Source: Melitaea cinxia (lineage: Eukaryota > Arthropoda > Insecta > Lepidoptera > Nymphalidae). Taken from it: a stretch of 64,000 nt of DNA. Under the pieces are notes generated by a model. The model searched no databases. It was given only the letters and a program-made list of their open reading frames with translations, and was not told the origin of the DNA. This document shows positions 58,201 through 64,000 of this stretch, piece after piece (position 1 is the first letter of the stretch; each line of letters begins with the position of its first letter). The position numbers and the translations under genes are program-made. The stretch is taken from NCBI RefSeq assembly GCF_905220565.1, contig NC_059406.1:7450001-7514000 (forward strand), given 5' to 3'.

Positions 58201-60381
58201 GTAATAATTCAATTTATTACTCGATTAAACATGATGATTAATCAAACTAATTTTATGATAACAATATTTTAAACCATTTTGATACTGTACAATACCTACC
58301 CTCATATCTTATTGATAATATTATTATTGGTTTTCATTTACACACCGATATAAAATTATGATAAATTGATTGAGTCCTCATTTTAGTGCATATGCACTGA
58401 ATACTAACGTTAACGATAGGCAAACTAGGCCTCTGATAAGATATTTGATTCATGTGTTATACTAATAAAATATTATTAATTATTTCGGGTGTCATAATTT
58501 TGAGTCAATAGATCAAAACCTCCCAATGAAAAGGGATGGAAACTATTCTACTTCATAATATGTTAATGCAGACAGATGTTACGAATAATTTATTCGTCTT
58601 TAACTTTTACATTTATGGATATAAATAAATCAGGCATCCAATTGGCGTGGATAAGACCTAGTCCTGTGAAAAAGAGTGCGAGGTTAGAAATATGGCGGTG
58701 GTTCCATATCGAAGAGTTCTTAGAAACACTCTATTATATCGACGGTAAAAACACATAAAGAGACAACATCTCACTTTAAACTTAAAGATTCTACACCATA
58801 TCATTCGTTCATCTATAAGTTTGGGATCGTCGACAATGTGGGCCAGCGTTAAAATGAGTCAAACTGGTTGGTGCTGATATTGGGGAATAACTGTCTAAAG
58901 GTTTTTTTTATACATCTAGGTCGGCAAACAAGCGTACGGCTCACCTGATGGTAAGCGATTACCGTAGCTTATAGACACCTGCAACACCAGAAGCATCGCA
59001 AGCGCGTTGCCGACCCAATCCCAAATCCCCCCAGGACCTCTGGTTACCTTACTCACCAACATGAACACAACACTTCTTGAAAACAGTTTTATCTAGCTGT
59101 GATCTTCTTGAAGGTCCAGGTACTACCCCAGTCGAACTGCTTTATATTTTGAGCAGGCCCTGCTATGCTCTATCTTAGTTAAGGTGAGAATATTATCTCA
59201 CACGAGAATTGAACTGAGCTTTGTAAAGCAGAATCCGATATTCCGATGTGAGCTACTCCGTCCTAGAGTCCTTAGAGCGTCTGTCCCATTCTGAGGGCTG
59301 CACCAAAGTGGTTTCGATTTCAGATATAAATTTTAATCTATCCCACTTCCACCCGAGATGTCTAGCATGGCCAGTGTAAAAGGTATAAATAACCCTTACT
59401 CCCATTGAATAGCAACTAGCTTACAACATATCGACTCCAGCGTAAATGGGCATGTTTTCCGAGCACACTTCGTCAACGGCGACGGCCCATCAATTGGCGT
59501 TATTTTTGCCAGACCCGATCAAAGGGCTTTCTATATCTAGGCTCACTAGGAGGTTGCCTAGCAAGAGCTTTTTCCACCACGCTGCTCCACCTCGGGTTGG
59601 CGCCCATATTCCCTACATAAGGAACGACGGCAGGTGTCCTACATGCACAACTACACGAGAACAGTTATTTTATTGCAATGTGAATGTACATTTATAAGTA
59701 ATAGAAAATATAAATCTTATCAACAGTATTATGATTAAATATCTATCCATTGAGATAATATACATAATACAATTTAATAAAAATATTCGCCTCGTTTCGC
59801 GCGAATGTGCGAATGCGAATATTCGTTACAACACTAGTGTAGATATCACGATAACGCTCTATATAATAACAGGTTAGAGATAATATTTGATAAATATATG
59901 GATTTTAGCGATCAACTACCAAGGTCAGTAGAGTACGAGTGCACTATTCAATCACATTTTAGATAAATTTAGTGAACAGTCTTGCTATCATGTTTATCGT
60001 TTGAAACAAATAAATATCTTTGTAAGTAATAACTTTTTTTAAATATATAAAATTTTACAATTGACTTGTAATTCTTCGAAAATATAATTCAATTTTCGCT
60101 TTCTAACTTGCTACCGCTTTTTTAAACATTGTAACAGAAGATCAAAAGCCTTAGTATTTGAATCTGACTCGCATTTGGCACAATTTTCTTACGTTAGAAA
60201 ATTTTACTATGAAGAAAAATAGCAGAATATAAATTGTCAACGCTAATATGATTCCTATTAATGTTTATTCTATAGGTGTACTTACTTTAGGTGCAGAGAT
60301 CTCGTGAAAAGAACTCGGCCTTGGCGCTGGACCGGCCGCGACGCAGTCTACCGGGACGCTGTAGTCAGCGCAAAGAGCCGC
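31015..60381 (-). CDS. SHB-family SH2 adaptor protein (gene model, spans all exons)
   Basis: Predicted signalling adaptor that binds phosphotyrosine through a C-terminal SH2 domain and offers Tyr, Pro-rich and Ser-rich segments to partners. Family knowledge places such adaptors at the cytoplasmic face, downstream of receptor tyrosine kinases. Coding exons in order: 60286-60381, 39225-39648, 32207-34264, 31522-31666, 31287-31406, 31015-31201. All junctions are GT-AG and phases match, giving 1,009 codons plus stop in this window. The protein enters from an exon outside the window. An alternative first exon at 45546-45614 would give a 1000-residue form (numbering used below). The SH2 domain and its tail LPVRGAEHMAL closely match what I know of SHB/SHD/SHE/SHF proteins. 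The insect gene name is not assigned. Confidence 0.85.
31287..31406 (-). CDS. SH2 adaptor, exon with the FLVR motif
   Basis: This 120 bp exon is flanked by ATTGCAG and GTGAGT. It encodes WYHGTLSRLEAEGLLR, AFLVRNSES and KHDYSLSL (residues ~900-938). These are the SH2 opening Trp-Tyr-His-Gly, the alpha-A Arg (about R907) and the phosphate-binding Arg of FLVR (about R925). All key phosphotyrosine-binding residues are intact, so the domain should be functional. Intron to the next exon: 85 bp. Confidence 0.92.
31522..31666 (-). CDS. SH2 adaptor, linker exon before SH2
   Basis: This 145 bp exon lies between TTATGTTGCAG and GTGAGT. It encodes KKHREKLTLNFDSGIGSSS, LHLNLGPIAPPRDLVDA and SLPLDRQG (residues ~852-899), a basic then Ser-rich linker with a PP motif leading straight into the SH2 Trp. 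Both splice phases (one base before, two after) match the neighbouring exons. Introns: 540 bp upstream and 115 bp downstream. Confidence 0.88.
32207..34264 (-). CDS. SH2 adaptor, large central exon
   Basis: A 2,058 bp exon (residues ~165-851), opened by CTTTTTAG and closed by CAAG|GTAAGC. The first ATG in frame is not a start: the frame is open through the acceptor and joins the exon at 39225. Features in order: an acidic EDEFGEFDPF with a DPF motif (~180-188), proline-rich APPPPAPAAP (~225-235), IYETAFDCK (~340), two similar FLEIKGRP / IMEFKGRP motifs, a long Ser-rich tract, and a tandem LPFDMPKLRR repeat (~789-798 and 810-819). Most of it should be disordered scaffold with phosphorylation sites. 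Parts near 33800-33900 are far more GC-rich than the surroundings. A 186-codon open frame on the opposite strand is a shadow. Confidence 0.92.
35573..35641 (-). pseudogene. Transposase C-terminus in the foldback loop
   Basis: In the loop the minus strand reads LYIRRCRACIAANGGHFEHLV followed by TAA (35575-35573). GGHFEHL just before a stop is a common C-terminal end of mariner/Tc-like DDE transposases. Only ~23 codons survive, with a TGA immediately upstream. This suggests the foldback arose from the 3' end of a transposase-bearing element. Confidence 0.5.
35694..36296 (+). mobile_element. ~600 bp dispersed repeat (family 4), copy A
   Basis: Begins AACCGATTTCCAAAAAAGGAGG and ends GAAGTCGG...GTTTGTGAGCAAACACAATTA. 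AACCGACTTC at the start and GAAGTCGGTT near the end are inverted, and GTTTGC/GCAAAC forms a small terminal hairpin. It sits inside the right arm of the foldback element, so it is younger than the arm. Other copies: 41825-42364, 54451-55067, 56342-56703 and 60853-61463. Confidence 0.85.
37035..38909. other. Intron sequence, nothing recognised
   Basis: Part of intron 34265-39224. No exon, repeat family or RNA recognised. Confidence 0.45.
38910..39165 (+). mobile_element. Helitron, non-autonomous (family H-b), complete
   Basis: Starts TCTATAATATAAAAATGAGT after an A and ends GGGTCAGCTAG (CTAG 39162-39165) before a T. A 5-bp stem GGCGA/TCGCC (39137-39141, 39150-39154) precedes the end. The interior has AACTCGAGAACGGTTGGACC, typical of Helitron 5' regions. 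Length 256 bp. It lies in the SH2 intron 60 bp from the splice donor of exon 39225-39648, on the opposite strand. Confidence 0.85.
39225..39648 (-). CDS. SH2 adaptor, Arg/Tyr-rich exon
   Basis: Exon of 424 bp between TTTTGTTACAG and G|GTGAGT, phase 0 at its start. It begins VEFIEAYCTPRDTARRSP and continues with dense Arg, Ser and Tyr (SRWRYESRRHNYDESRR, YEYESKRYFGREYDADSGR, RADYESARRTDF), ending RTQPYYES. About ten Tyr lie in acidic or YES-type contexts, plausible kinase targets. Residues ~24-165. It is the first exon shared by both predicted isoforms. The intron to the central exon is 4,960 bp and holds the foldback element and a Helitron 60 bp from the donor. Confidence 0.85.
39649..41824. 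other. Intron sequence, nothing recognised
   Basis: Intron between the Arg/Tyr-rich exon and the upstream exons. No repeat family or coding exon recognised. The stretch near 40590-40690 is locally GC-richer without an obvious identity. Confidence 0.45.
41825..42364 (-). mobile_element. ~600 bp repeat (family 4), copy B, reversed
   Basis: Starts with TAATTGTGTTTGCTCGCAAA and ends TTTTTTGGAAGTCGGTTA, the reverse of copy A, with some internal loss. It is inverted relative to copies A, C and E in the same gene. Confidence 0.85.
42436..43010 (+). pseudogene. RTE-type LINE C-terminal fragment
   Basis: The frames read FDQCALPVMTYGAETWNL, VTQRAM, LKWRWAGYICLRTDARWSKK, WRPWLGKRSVV and finally WRTLGEAGCIQQWTVKG. 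This is the C-terminal region of RTE-clade LINEs. Stops interrupt it after QRAM and in three other places. The first ~50 bp (CACGCTGGGCAGGCGGGTTG) belong to the repeat family also seen at 46621 and 57375. It lies antisense to the SH2 gene in an intron. Confidence 0.8.
43011..45545. other. Intron sequence with one weak secreted-type ORF
   Basis: Mostly unrecognised. Around 43180-43400 is a GC-richer block (GGCTGCCCAGCC) that may be a retroposon remnant. On the plus strand 44537-44791 is open for 84 codons, with a hydrophobic FTFFLICLSSLFVNA followed by a polar RPKTDTQQETES. This resembles a signal peptide with a cleavage site, but T-rich DNA readily makes such frames and no further exon was found. 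Confidence 0.35.
45546..45614 (-). CDS. SH2 adaptor, candidate alternative first coding exon
   Basis: ATG at 45614-45612 opens 23 codons: MPSNKKLMSKMRQIA, then QWILVVHV, ending at a GTG|GTGAGT donor. The phase is 0, exactly what the exon at 39648 needs, giving ...VVHV-VEFIEAY. Three Met occur in the first 11 residues. Upstream is a longer stretch richer in CpG than the surrounding intron. The resulting protein is exactly 1000 residues. The basic then hydrophobic start is too short and lacks a small-residue cleavage site, so I do not call a signal peptide. Evidence is splice phase and position only; transcript data would decide. Confidence 0.6.
45615..46110 (-). promoter_or_regulatory. Candidate internal promoter and 5' UTR of the SH2 gene
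   Basis: A stretch with more CpG than the surrounding intron directly upstream of the alternative first exon. A TCAGTC initiator-like motif lies at 45886-45881 on the minus strand, ~270 bp before the ATG. A TATATAG string lies closer (near 45765). No recognised repeat interrupts the stretch. This is inference from composition and position. Confidence 0.4.
46621..46880 (-). mobile_element. Dispersed retroposon-like repeat (family 5), copy 1
   Basis: Contains CCACTACCAACTTGGAACTT, CCGACCGATGGCGGGATAAC, TGCGACAAAGCCAGCCCTGC and CACCAACCCGCCTGCCCAGC, in reverse order and orientation to 57375-57690. Open frames across it are repeat by-products. Confidence 0.65.
47543..48130. repeat. 118-bp minisatellite, five units
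   Basis: Units start at 47543, 47661, 47779, 47896 and 48014 (118, 118, 117, 118, 117 bp), with the start of a sixth at 48131. Each has AAGATGGC, TACAAAATGGCGGATAA and CCATCAATATGGGTATCAAA. Units 1-3 are close to each other; units 4 and 5 are progressively more diverged. An open minus-strand frame across two units is a by-product. Confidence 0.92.
48205..48965. repeat. Long inverted repeat, ~178 bp arms, 404 bp spacer
   Basis: The left arm 48205-48382 and right arm 48787-48965 are near-perfect reverse complements, for example CCGTGGGGCACGTCAATTGT against ACAATTGACGTGCCCCACGG. The spacer 48383-48786 is unrelated AT-rich sequence. It lies within the 20.6 kb intron of the SH2 gene. Confidence 0.9.
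49179..51364. other. Intron sequence, nothing recognised
   Basis: AT-rich with no recognised exon or repeat family. Confidence 0.45.
51365..51451. repeat. 26-bp perfect inverted repeat around a tRNA-like B box
   Basis: Arms 51365-51390 and 51426-51451 are exact reverse complements. The 35-base loop holds GCGGGGATCGAACCTGCG, whose minus strand contains GGTTCGATCCC, a B-box sequence. No A box was found, so this is not a tRNA gene. Confidence 0.8.
51452..52106. other. Intron sequence with an unassigned 80-codon frame
   Basis: Plus strand 51464-51706 is open (MGNTKIKSYILNVKANSKRY...), without family resemblance or coding context. Likely chance. Confidence 0.3.
52107..52240. repeat. Two-copy tandem duplication
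   Basis: TTGAATAACTAAAGGCTG...GCACTGTT occurs at 52107-52168 and again at 52169-52240. The second copy has an extra ACTATATG and a few substitutions. Confidence 0.85.
52241..53246. other. Intron sequence, nothing recognised
   Basis: No exon or known repeat family recognised. Confidence 0.45.
53247..53432 (-). mobile_element. Helitron-like remnant (family H-c)
   Basis: On the minus strand it starts TCCTACTAATATTATAGATT (TC at 53432-53431), a start I know from a very common lepidopteran Helitron family, and contains CGCGGACGTAACCGCG before CACAGCTG. The terminal CTAG appears mutated to CTGT. Confidence 0.5.
53433..54450. other. Intron sequence, nothing recognised
   Basis: No exon or known repeat family recognised. 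Confidence 0.45.
54451..55067 (+). mobile_element. ~600 bp repeat (family 4), copy C
   Basis: AACCGACTTCCAAAAAAGGA at the start and GTTTGCGAGCAAACACAATTA at the end. Near full length and similar to copies A and E throughout. Confidence 0.88.
55068..56341. other. Intron sequence with a small hairpin
   Basis: A 13-bp perfect inverted pair ACACAGACTACAG / CTGTAGTCTGTGT at 56025-56037 and 56055-56067 encloses an A/T loop. Nothing else recognised. Confidence 0.5.
56342..56703 (-). mobile_element. ~600 bp repeat (family 4), copy D, reversed and deleted
   Basis: Starts TATTGTGTTTGCTCGCAAAC and retains the AAATACAGTCGAATTGAG end. About 240 bp of interior is lost and the outer AACCGACTTCC end is missing. 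Confidence 0.8.
57299..57322. repeat. (AT)n microsatellite
   Basis: About twelve AT repeats, uninterrupted. Confidence 0.8.
57375..57690 (+). mobile_element. Dispersed retroposon-like repeat (family 5), copy 2
   Basis: Reads CAGCCCACTGCTGGACATAG, ACCACGCTGGGCAGGCGGGT, GGGCTGACTTTGTCGCACCG and CCATCGGTCGGCTTTTTGAG. Same family as 46621-46880 in the opposite orientation. A short piece is also at 42436-42490. No tRNA-like head seen, so probably a LINE 3' region. Confidence 0.65.
57826..57985 (-). mobile_element. ~600 bp repeat (family 4), decayed reversed fragment
   Basis: Retains AAAATCGGTACACCCGTAAA and the AATCGGATTAAGAACCTCTT end, resembling copy B, with large internal loss. Confidence 0.6.
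57990..58190 (+). mobile_element. Retroposon family 3, decayed copy
   Basis: Follows the order of 19249-19538 (TCACAGC, GAGTAATGTTGTGTTAC, AGGCGTCTATTAGTCCAAAG, GCGGTAACTCCCTAAGATCA) at low identity. Confidence 0.45.
58191..58917. other. Intron sequence, nothing recognised
   Basis: A plus-strand frame at 58576-58758 (60 codons) has no family resemblance. Confidence 0.4.
58918..59172 (-). mobile_element. Retroposon family 3, reversed copy
   Basis: Contains GGCAAACAAGCGTACGGCTC, ACCTGATGGTAAGCGATTAC and CAAGCGCGTTGCCGACCCAA, the reverse complement of the 19249-19538 copy at high identity. The poly(A) end is represented by a T-run at 58901-58910. Confidence 0.75.
59574..59652 (-). mobile_element. 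SINE (family 1) body fragment
   Basis: CCACCACGCTGCTCCACCTC and GGTTGGCGCCCATATTCCCT correspond to the middle of the 2164-2497 copy. Head and tail are missing. Confidence 0.6.
59653..60285. other. Intron sequence, nothing recognised
   Basis: Lies just 3' of the upstream coding exon on the minus strand. No further exon recognised. Confidence 0.45.
60286..60381 (-). CDS. SH2 adaptor, upstream coding exon (long isoform)
   Basis: A 96 bp exon between TTCCTTGCTACAG and AAA|GTAAGT, phase 0 on both sides. It encodes AALCADYSVPVDCVAAG and PAPRPSSFHEISAPK (32 residues), GC-rich against an AT-rich background. It joins the exon at 39648 as ...ISAPK-VEFIEAY across a 20.6 kb intron. No start codon lies in the exon and I found no earlier exon up to 64000, so the N-terminus is beyond the window. 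Confidence 0.75.
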
Positions 60382-60852
60382 CTGTAGCAAGGAAATAATA
60401 AATATTACGAAACAGTAACAATATAATTCGAAATAATCCATACAATTAACATGAATATTGAAATATTGTGTATACACATCTGCAAAACATAAATGTTTTA
60501 AATAAAACACATAAAAATTTTTTCTTAAAATAATCGTAACGATCGTATATGTGCACATATGCACATATACGTGCAGTAAAACCGCCTTTGAAAAATTGAG
60601 ATCGTAACCCGAAAAGAGTAATTAACATACAAAATGAAATATTAAGCACTCAGACCTATTCGGACGTAATATATAGCTTAGGGGCTATTTAATATCTGCT
60701 ATAATTGGTTACGAAGCTCCATCGCTATTCAATTTAAAGAGTAAAACAAACAAATCGTGCCGCTTAGTATCGCTTGAATCCAATAAAAGCGTAGGGCATA
60801 GAGCCTTTTACAAGTAGCTGAGATTAATTGGTTTCAATTATCTTTACTTGTT

Positions 60853-61463
60853 AACCGACTTCCAAAAAAGGAGGAGGTTCTCAATTCGACTGTTTTTTTT
60901 TTATATATATATATGTTACATCAGAACTTTAGACTGGGTGGAGCGATTTCGACAAATTTTCTTTTAATCGAAAGGTGGTGTGTGCCAATTGGTCCCATTT
61001 AAATTTGTTTGAGATCTAACAACTACTTTTCGAGCTATATCTAATAATGCGTTTTTACTTGACGCTTTTTTCGTCGACCTACGTTGTATTATACCGCATA
61101 ACTTTCTACTGGATGTACCGATTTTGATAACTCTTTTTTTGTTGGAAAGAAGATATCCTTAGTTTAGTACCATGATAAGGAAACCAGGATTTGATGATGG
61201 GATTCTAGAGAAATCGAGGGAACTTCTTGAAAATCCGCAATAACTCTTTACTGGGTGTACCGATTTTAATAATTTTTAATTTAATCGAAAGCTGGTGTTT
61301 GCCATGTGGTCACATATAAATTTTATTGACATCTGATAACTACTTTTTGAGTAATCTTTGATAACGCGCAGTTACTTGACTATTTTTTCGTCGACCTACG
61401 TTGTATTACTCGTCGATGTAATTGAAGTCGGTTTTTTTTTTCGTTTGCGAGCAAACACAATTA
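60853..61463 (+). mobile_element. ~600 bp repeat (family 4), copy E
   Basis: AACCGACTTCCAAAAAAGGA to GTTTGCGAGCAAACACAATTA, near full length. It carries a (TA)n variant in the T-rich stretch at 60900-60912. Confidence 0.88.
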
Positions 61464-61874
61464 TTTTCTCTTGAAATGCGAACTTACAATTAATTATAAC
61501 CTAACTTAGGTATATCTTCACCAGTTGCCGATAAAGATATCTGACGTATAACGGGATCCAGCAGATAAAAGTGTATGATGTATTTTTCGTTTCCACCAAC
61601 ATGCTTTTTTATCTGTTAGATGTATCTATTCAGAACAAAAACAATCAATTTTAAAACATTTTCAGCGTTAATACCGCCTCGTTGAAACTTTATTTATTTA
61701 TGGCTCTATTTAATATCTTGAGGTATAGCTGCTGAGTACATAAATCTACGATCATTTTGTATTGTTTGATCATCGTGTAATAATAGTGAAATAATGTTTG
61801 TCATATTTTATGAAAGTCGATGTCGTTTTATATCATTTACGTAATATTTGTTATCGATATCGATCGATATACGC

Positions 61875-62205
61875 TTCAGCCTGTAATATCCCACTACATA
61901 GGCCTCTTTTTCCATGTAGGAGAAGGATCAGAGCTTAATCCACCACGCTGCTCCAATGCGGGTTGGTGGATATATTCCCTACTACGAGTAACGATCGCTA
62001 TCAGGTGTACATGATAACAACCGGGACCGACGGCTTAACGTGCTCTCCGAGGCACGGTGGGAAGACCCACAAGGACTGCACAAACACCCAGACCACGGCA
62101 AACACCTGTATGGCCAATACAAATGTTTGTCATGAGCGGGGATCGAACTCGCAACCGCCAACGCAATAGGTACAATCCATAGCTGTAACCGTTGCGCCAA
62201 CGCGG
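61875..62205 (-). mobile_element. tRNA-derived SINE (family 1), full copy
   Basis: Nearly identical to the 2164-2497 copy, with A box TGGCGCAACGG and B box AGTTCGATCCC on the minus strand. A small deletion removes CTGGGC before CATAGGCC. It is followed by a short TA tract. Confidence 0.82.
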
Positions 62206-62263
62206 CGATATATATATATATCTATACGTAATATTAATTATAAATGGGGCATACACTGAATGA

Positions 62264-62461
62264 TTTAATATCGAGAAAGGTGTTAGACAGGGATGTGTAG
62301 CCTCACCGTGGCTGTTTAATCTGTTCATGGACAATTGTTTGACAGAGTTAAAAGAGAATGAAAATGGGTTGAGAATGAATGAGTCACTCGTCAAATGTCT
62401 TCTCTATGCTGATGATCAAGTATTACTTGCGTCTTCGCCCGAGGAGTTGCAGTTAAGTTAA
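62264..62461 (+). pseudogene. LINE reverse transcriptase core fragment with YADD
   Basis: The frame reads FNIEKGVRQGCVASPWLF, NLFMDNCLTEL and LLYADDQVLLASSPEELQ. It spans reverse transcriptase motifs around GVRQGC...SP.LF and the catalytic Tyr-Ala-Asp-Asp (62405-62416). It is bounded by a TGA upstream and TAA at 62459, with no finger or thumb domains, so it is an isolated dead fragment of a non-LTR retrotransposon. Confidence 0.85.
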
Positions 62462-64000
62462 ATAATGTATTTATGTCTGGTTTTGAATAACACCAGGATC
62501 GAAATAGGCTATAGTTTTGTGCATAAGACAGCTAGTGTTTTTTATGGACAATTAAGATATAAATAACCGTAGCTGCAGGAAAACCCCTTTGTATTATATA
62601 GCAATTGTTATACAGACACTCGTAAAACGTACACATAGAACGATTAATGTATAGACTTAGAATAAAGTACCCACACAATAAATAAAGAAATAAAATATGC
62701 GAGAGTAATATAGTTGTATGTGTCCCACACATACATATTTTGATAGGTATTTAAAAACAAGCACGTCAATATTCAGTTTAGAATCCTTTGAGAGCGTTTT
62801 AGATTTTGTCAATATGGTTATGTCGATATATATGATGTTATGACGCCGCATACTTCAGATATTGAGTTATGCAGACAGGCTGCAGATGATGGCCTCCTAT
62901 ATTAAACGTCTGGCTATTTCTTAGTCAATACAAATATTATCATAAGTACTTAAACACTGACGGAAAATCATTTTATATTGATATTTATATTGCAGATAAC
63001 AACGTGAAATAATTTTAATGATATTTTTAATTTTATTTTTAATTTTCAAATATCCGTTTTTACAAAAAAAAAAAAATTACGGCCGCTATCAACACTTGTA
63101 CACCACAGTGACAATCGTAGTATATCCTGTATGTGTAAAAAAAGTCCATATATTATAATTTTCTTAAAGAGTTACAATTATAAAAGGTATAAAAACAAGT
63201 AAAATTATCATGAGTTATTTATACAGCGTAGCTTTCAAGAGCGTAAACACACCAAAGACGCCTCTTAAATATAAGCAGCTGAGTCCCAATAAAAGCATTT
63301 AATAAGAGCGAAAAAAAAAGTCTTTTCATCCTCAGCTACGATAAAGAACTTCGGGATCTTCCGAACAATCCCAGTTTTCTTTCATAGTAAATCAAGTTTG
63401 TCCTACAAAAGGCACGTATTCATAGTCCTTTTATAGTCTCCCCAGCAATCAGATTATCATAAGTCACAGATCAACGGAGCGTGGAGATAAAATTATCGGT
63501 GACAAAGGACGGTTAATTGTTTTATCAACTGTACACGGTTCACTGCATTAGATGACAAAGTTCAAAGTTTGTGTAATTAAAAAATTATCTTAGTACAGAC
63601 AGGACCTCATGCATTAATATCCAAAAACCTTATAACAATATGAAAAGATTAAAATTTAAATAACAGATAAGAATATAAAAGACATGCACTAAATTCAAAA
63701 CAAACATCAACTTCCTATTTAAAAAAGAAAAAGATTTATTCCGTAAGACTTTTTGCTTGTAATGGAAAAATTCTTTATTAAGATCATTCACAAAATATCA
63801 CGATGTTTATGCTCCATTACGTAAGAAGAAGCGATCGAGTTATTTTGGTTCATAAAACATCACAAAATATCATTTTGATTTCATTGATTTTCCTCAAACG
63901 CTGACACGGGAGTTTTGATTCATTGACTGTTAACTATGAAGACATAACGGTGCGGAAAACGCGGCAAGGGTTGAATACGAAATTTTCTAAAATGTCCCAT
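62462..64000. other. AT-rich DNA, nothing recognised
   Basis: Upstream side of the minus-strand gene. I looked for an in-frame upstream exon with a phase-0 donor and found none I could support. Confidence 0.45.

Noticed and set aside
58576..58758. 60-codon plus-strand frame
   Set aside because: Too short, no family resemblance and no supporting context.
59446..59697. 83-codon plus-strand frame with a CPTC motif
   Set aside because: Overlaps a SINE body fragment and shows no conserved domain.
60381..64000. Further 5' exons of the SH2 adaptor
   Set aside because: Candidate minus-strand donors (for example near 61486) lack an open, phase-compatible exon and acceptor.

Overview
The window looks like a moth or butterfly (Lepidoptera) chromosome segment. 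It is AT-rich, has short GT-AG introns beside very long ones, and is packed with repeat families I know from lepidopteran genomes: tRNA-derived SINEs, Helitrons with TC starts and hairpin-CTAG ends, LINE 3' fragments, and a ~600 bp family ending in a GTTTGC/GCAAAC hairpin. No viral, bacterial or CRISPR material is visible.

One host protein-coding gene is well supported. It lies on the minus strand from 60381 (its 5' end is beyond the window) to the stop codon at 31015. Exons at 60286-60381, 39225-39648, 32207-34264, 31522-31666, 31287-31406 and 31015-31201 join in frame with consensus splice sites. They encode a ~1,000-residue adaptor whose last ~100 residues are an SH2 domain of the SHB/SHD/SHE/SHF type. 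A second possible start exon (45546-45614) has an ATG, 23 codons and a GTGAGT donor in the same phase as the far-upstream exon. It sits next to a CpG-richer, promoter-like stretch and would give an alternative isoform of exactly 1000 residues.

Region 1-31000 is downstream intergenic DNA without a convincing host gene. It holds SINE copies, LINE fragments, several Helitrons (including a 2.8 kb internally deleted Rep/helicase element at 15183-17981), MITEs and simple repeats. One weak orphan ORF lies at 13119-13472.

Region 31000-60400 is the gene. Its introns are heavily colonised. Intron 34265-39224 carries a 2.26 kb foldback element (34776-37032) with ~790 bp arms, flanked by TA, with a transposase C-terminus in its loop. 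The 20.6 kb intron carries a 118 bp minisatellite, a second inverted repeat (178 bp arms) and several ~600 bp repeats in both orientations. Transcription of this gene could therefore make long double-stranded RNA.

Region 60400-64000 is upstream intron or flank with one ~600 bp repeat, one SINE and a reverse-transcriptase fragment.

I did not find a clearly new biological system. The best leads are the giant intronic hairpin, the alternative-promoter architecture of the SH2 adaptor, and the deletion junction in the Helitron. All calls come from reading the sequence; no database search or alignment was run.
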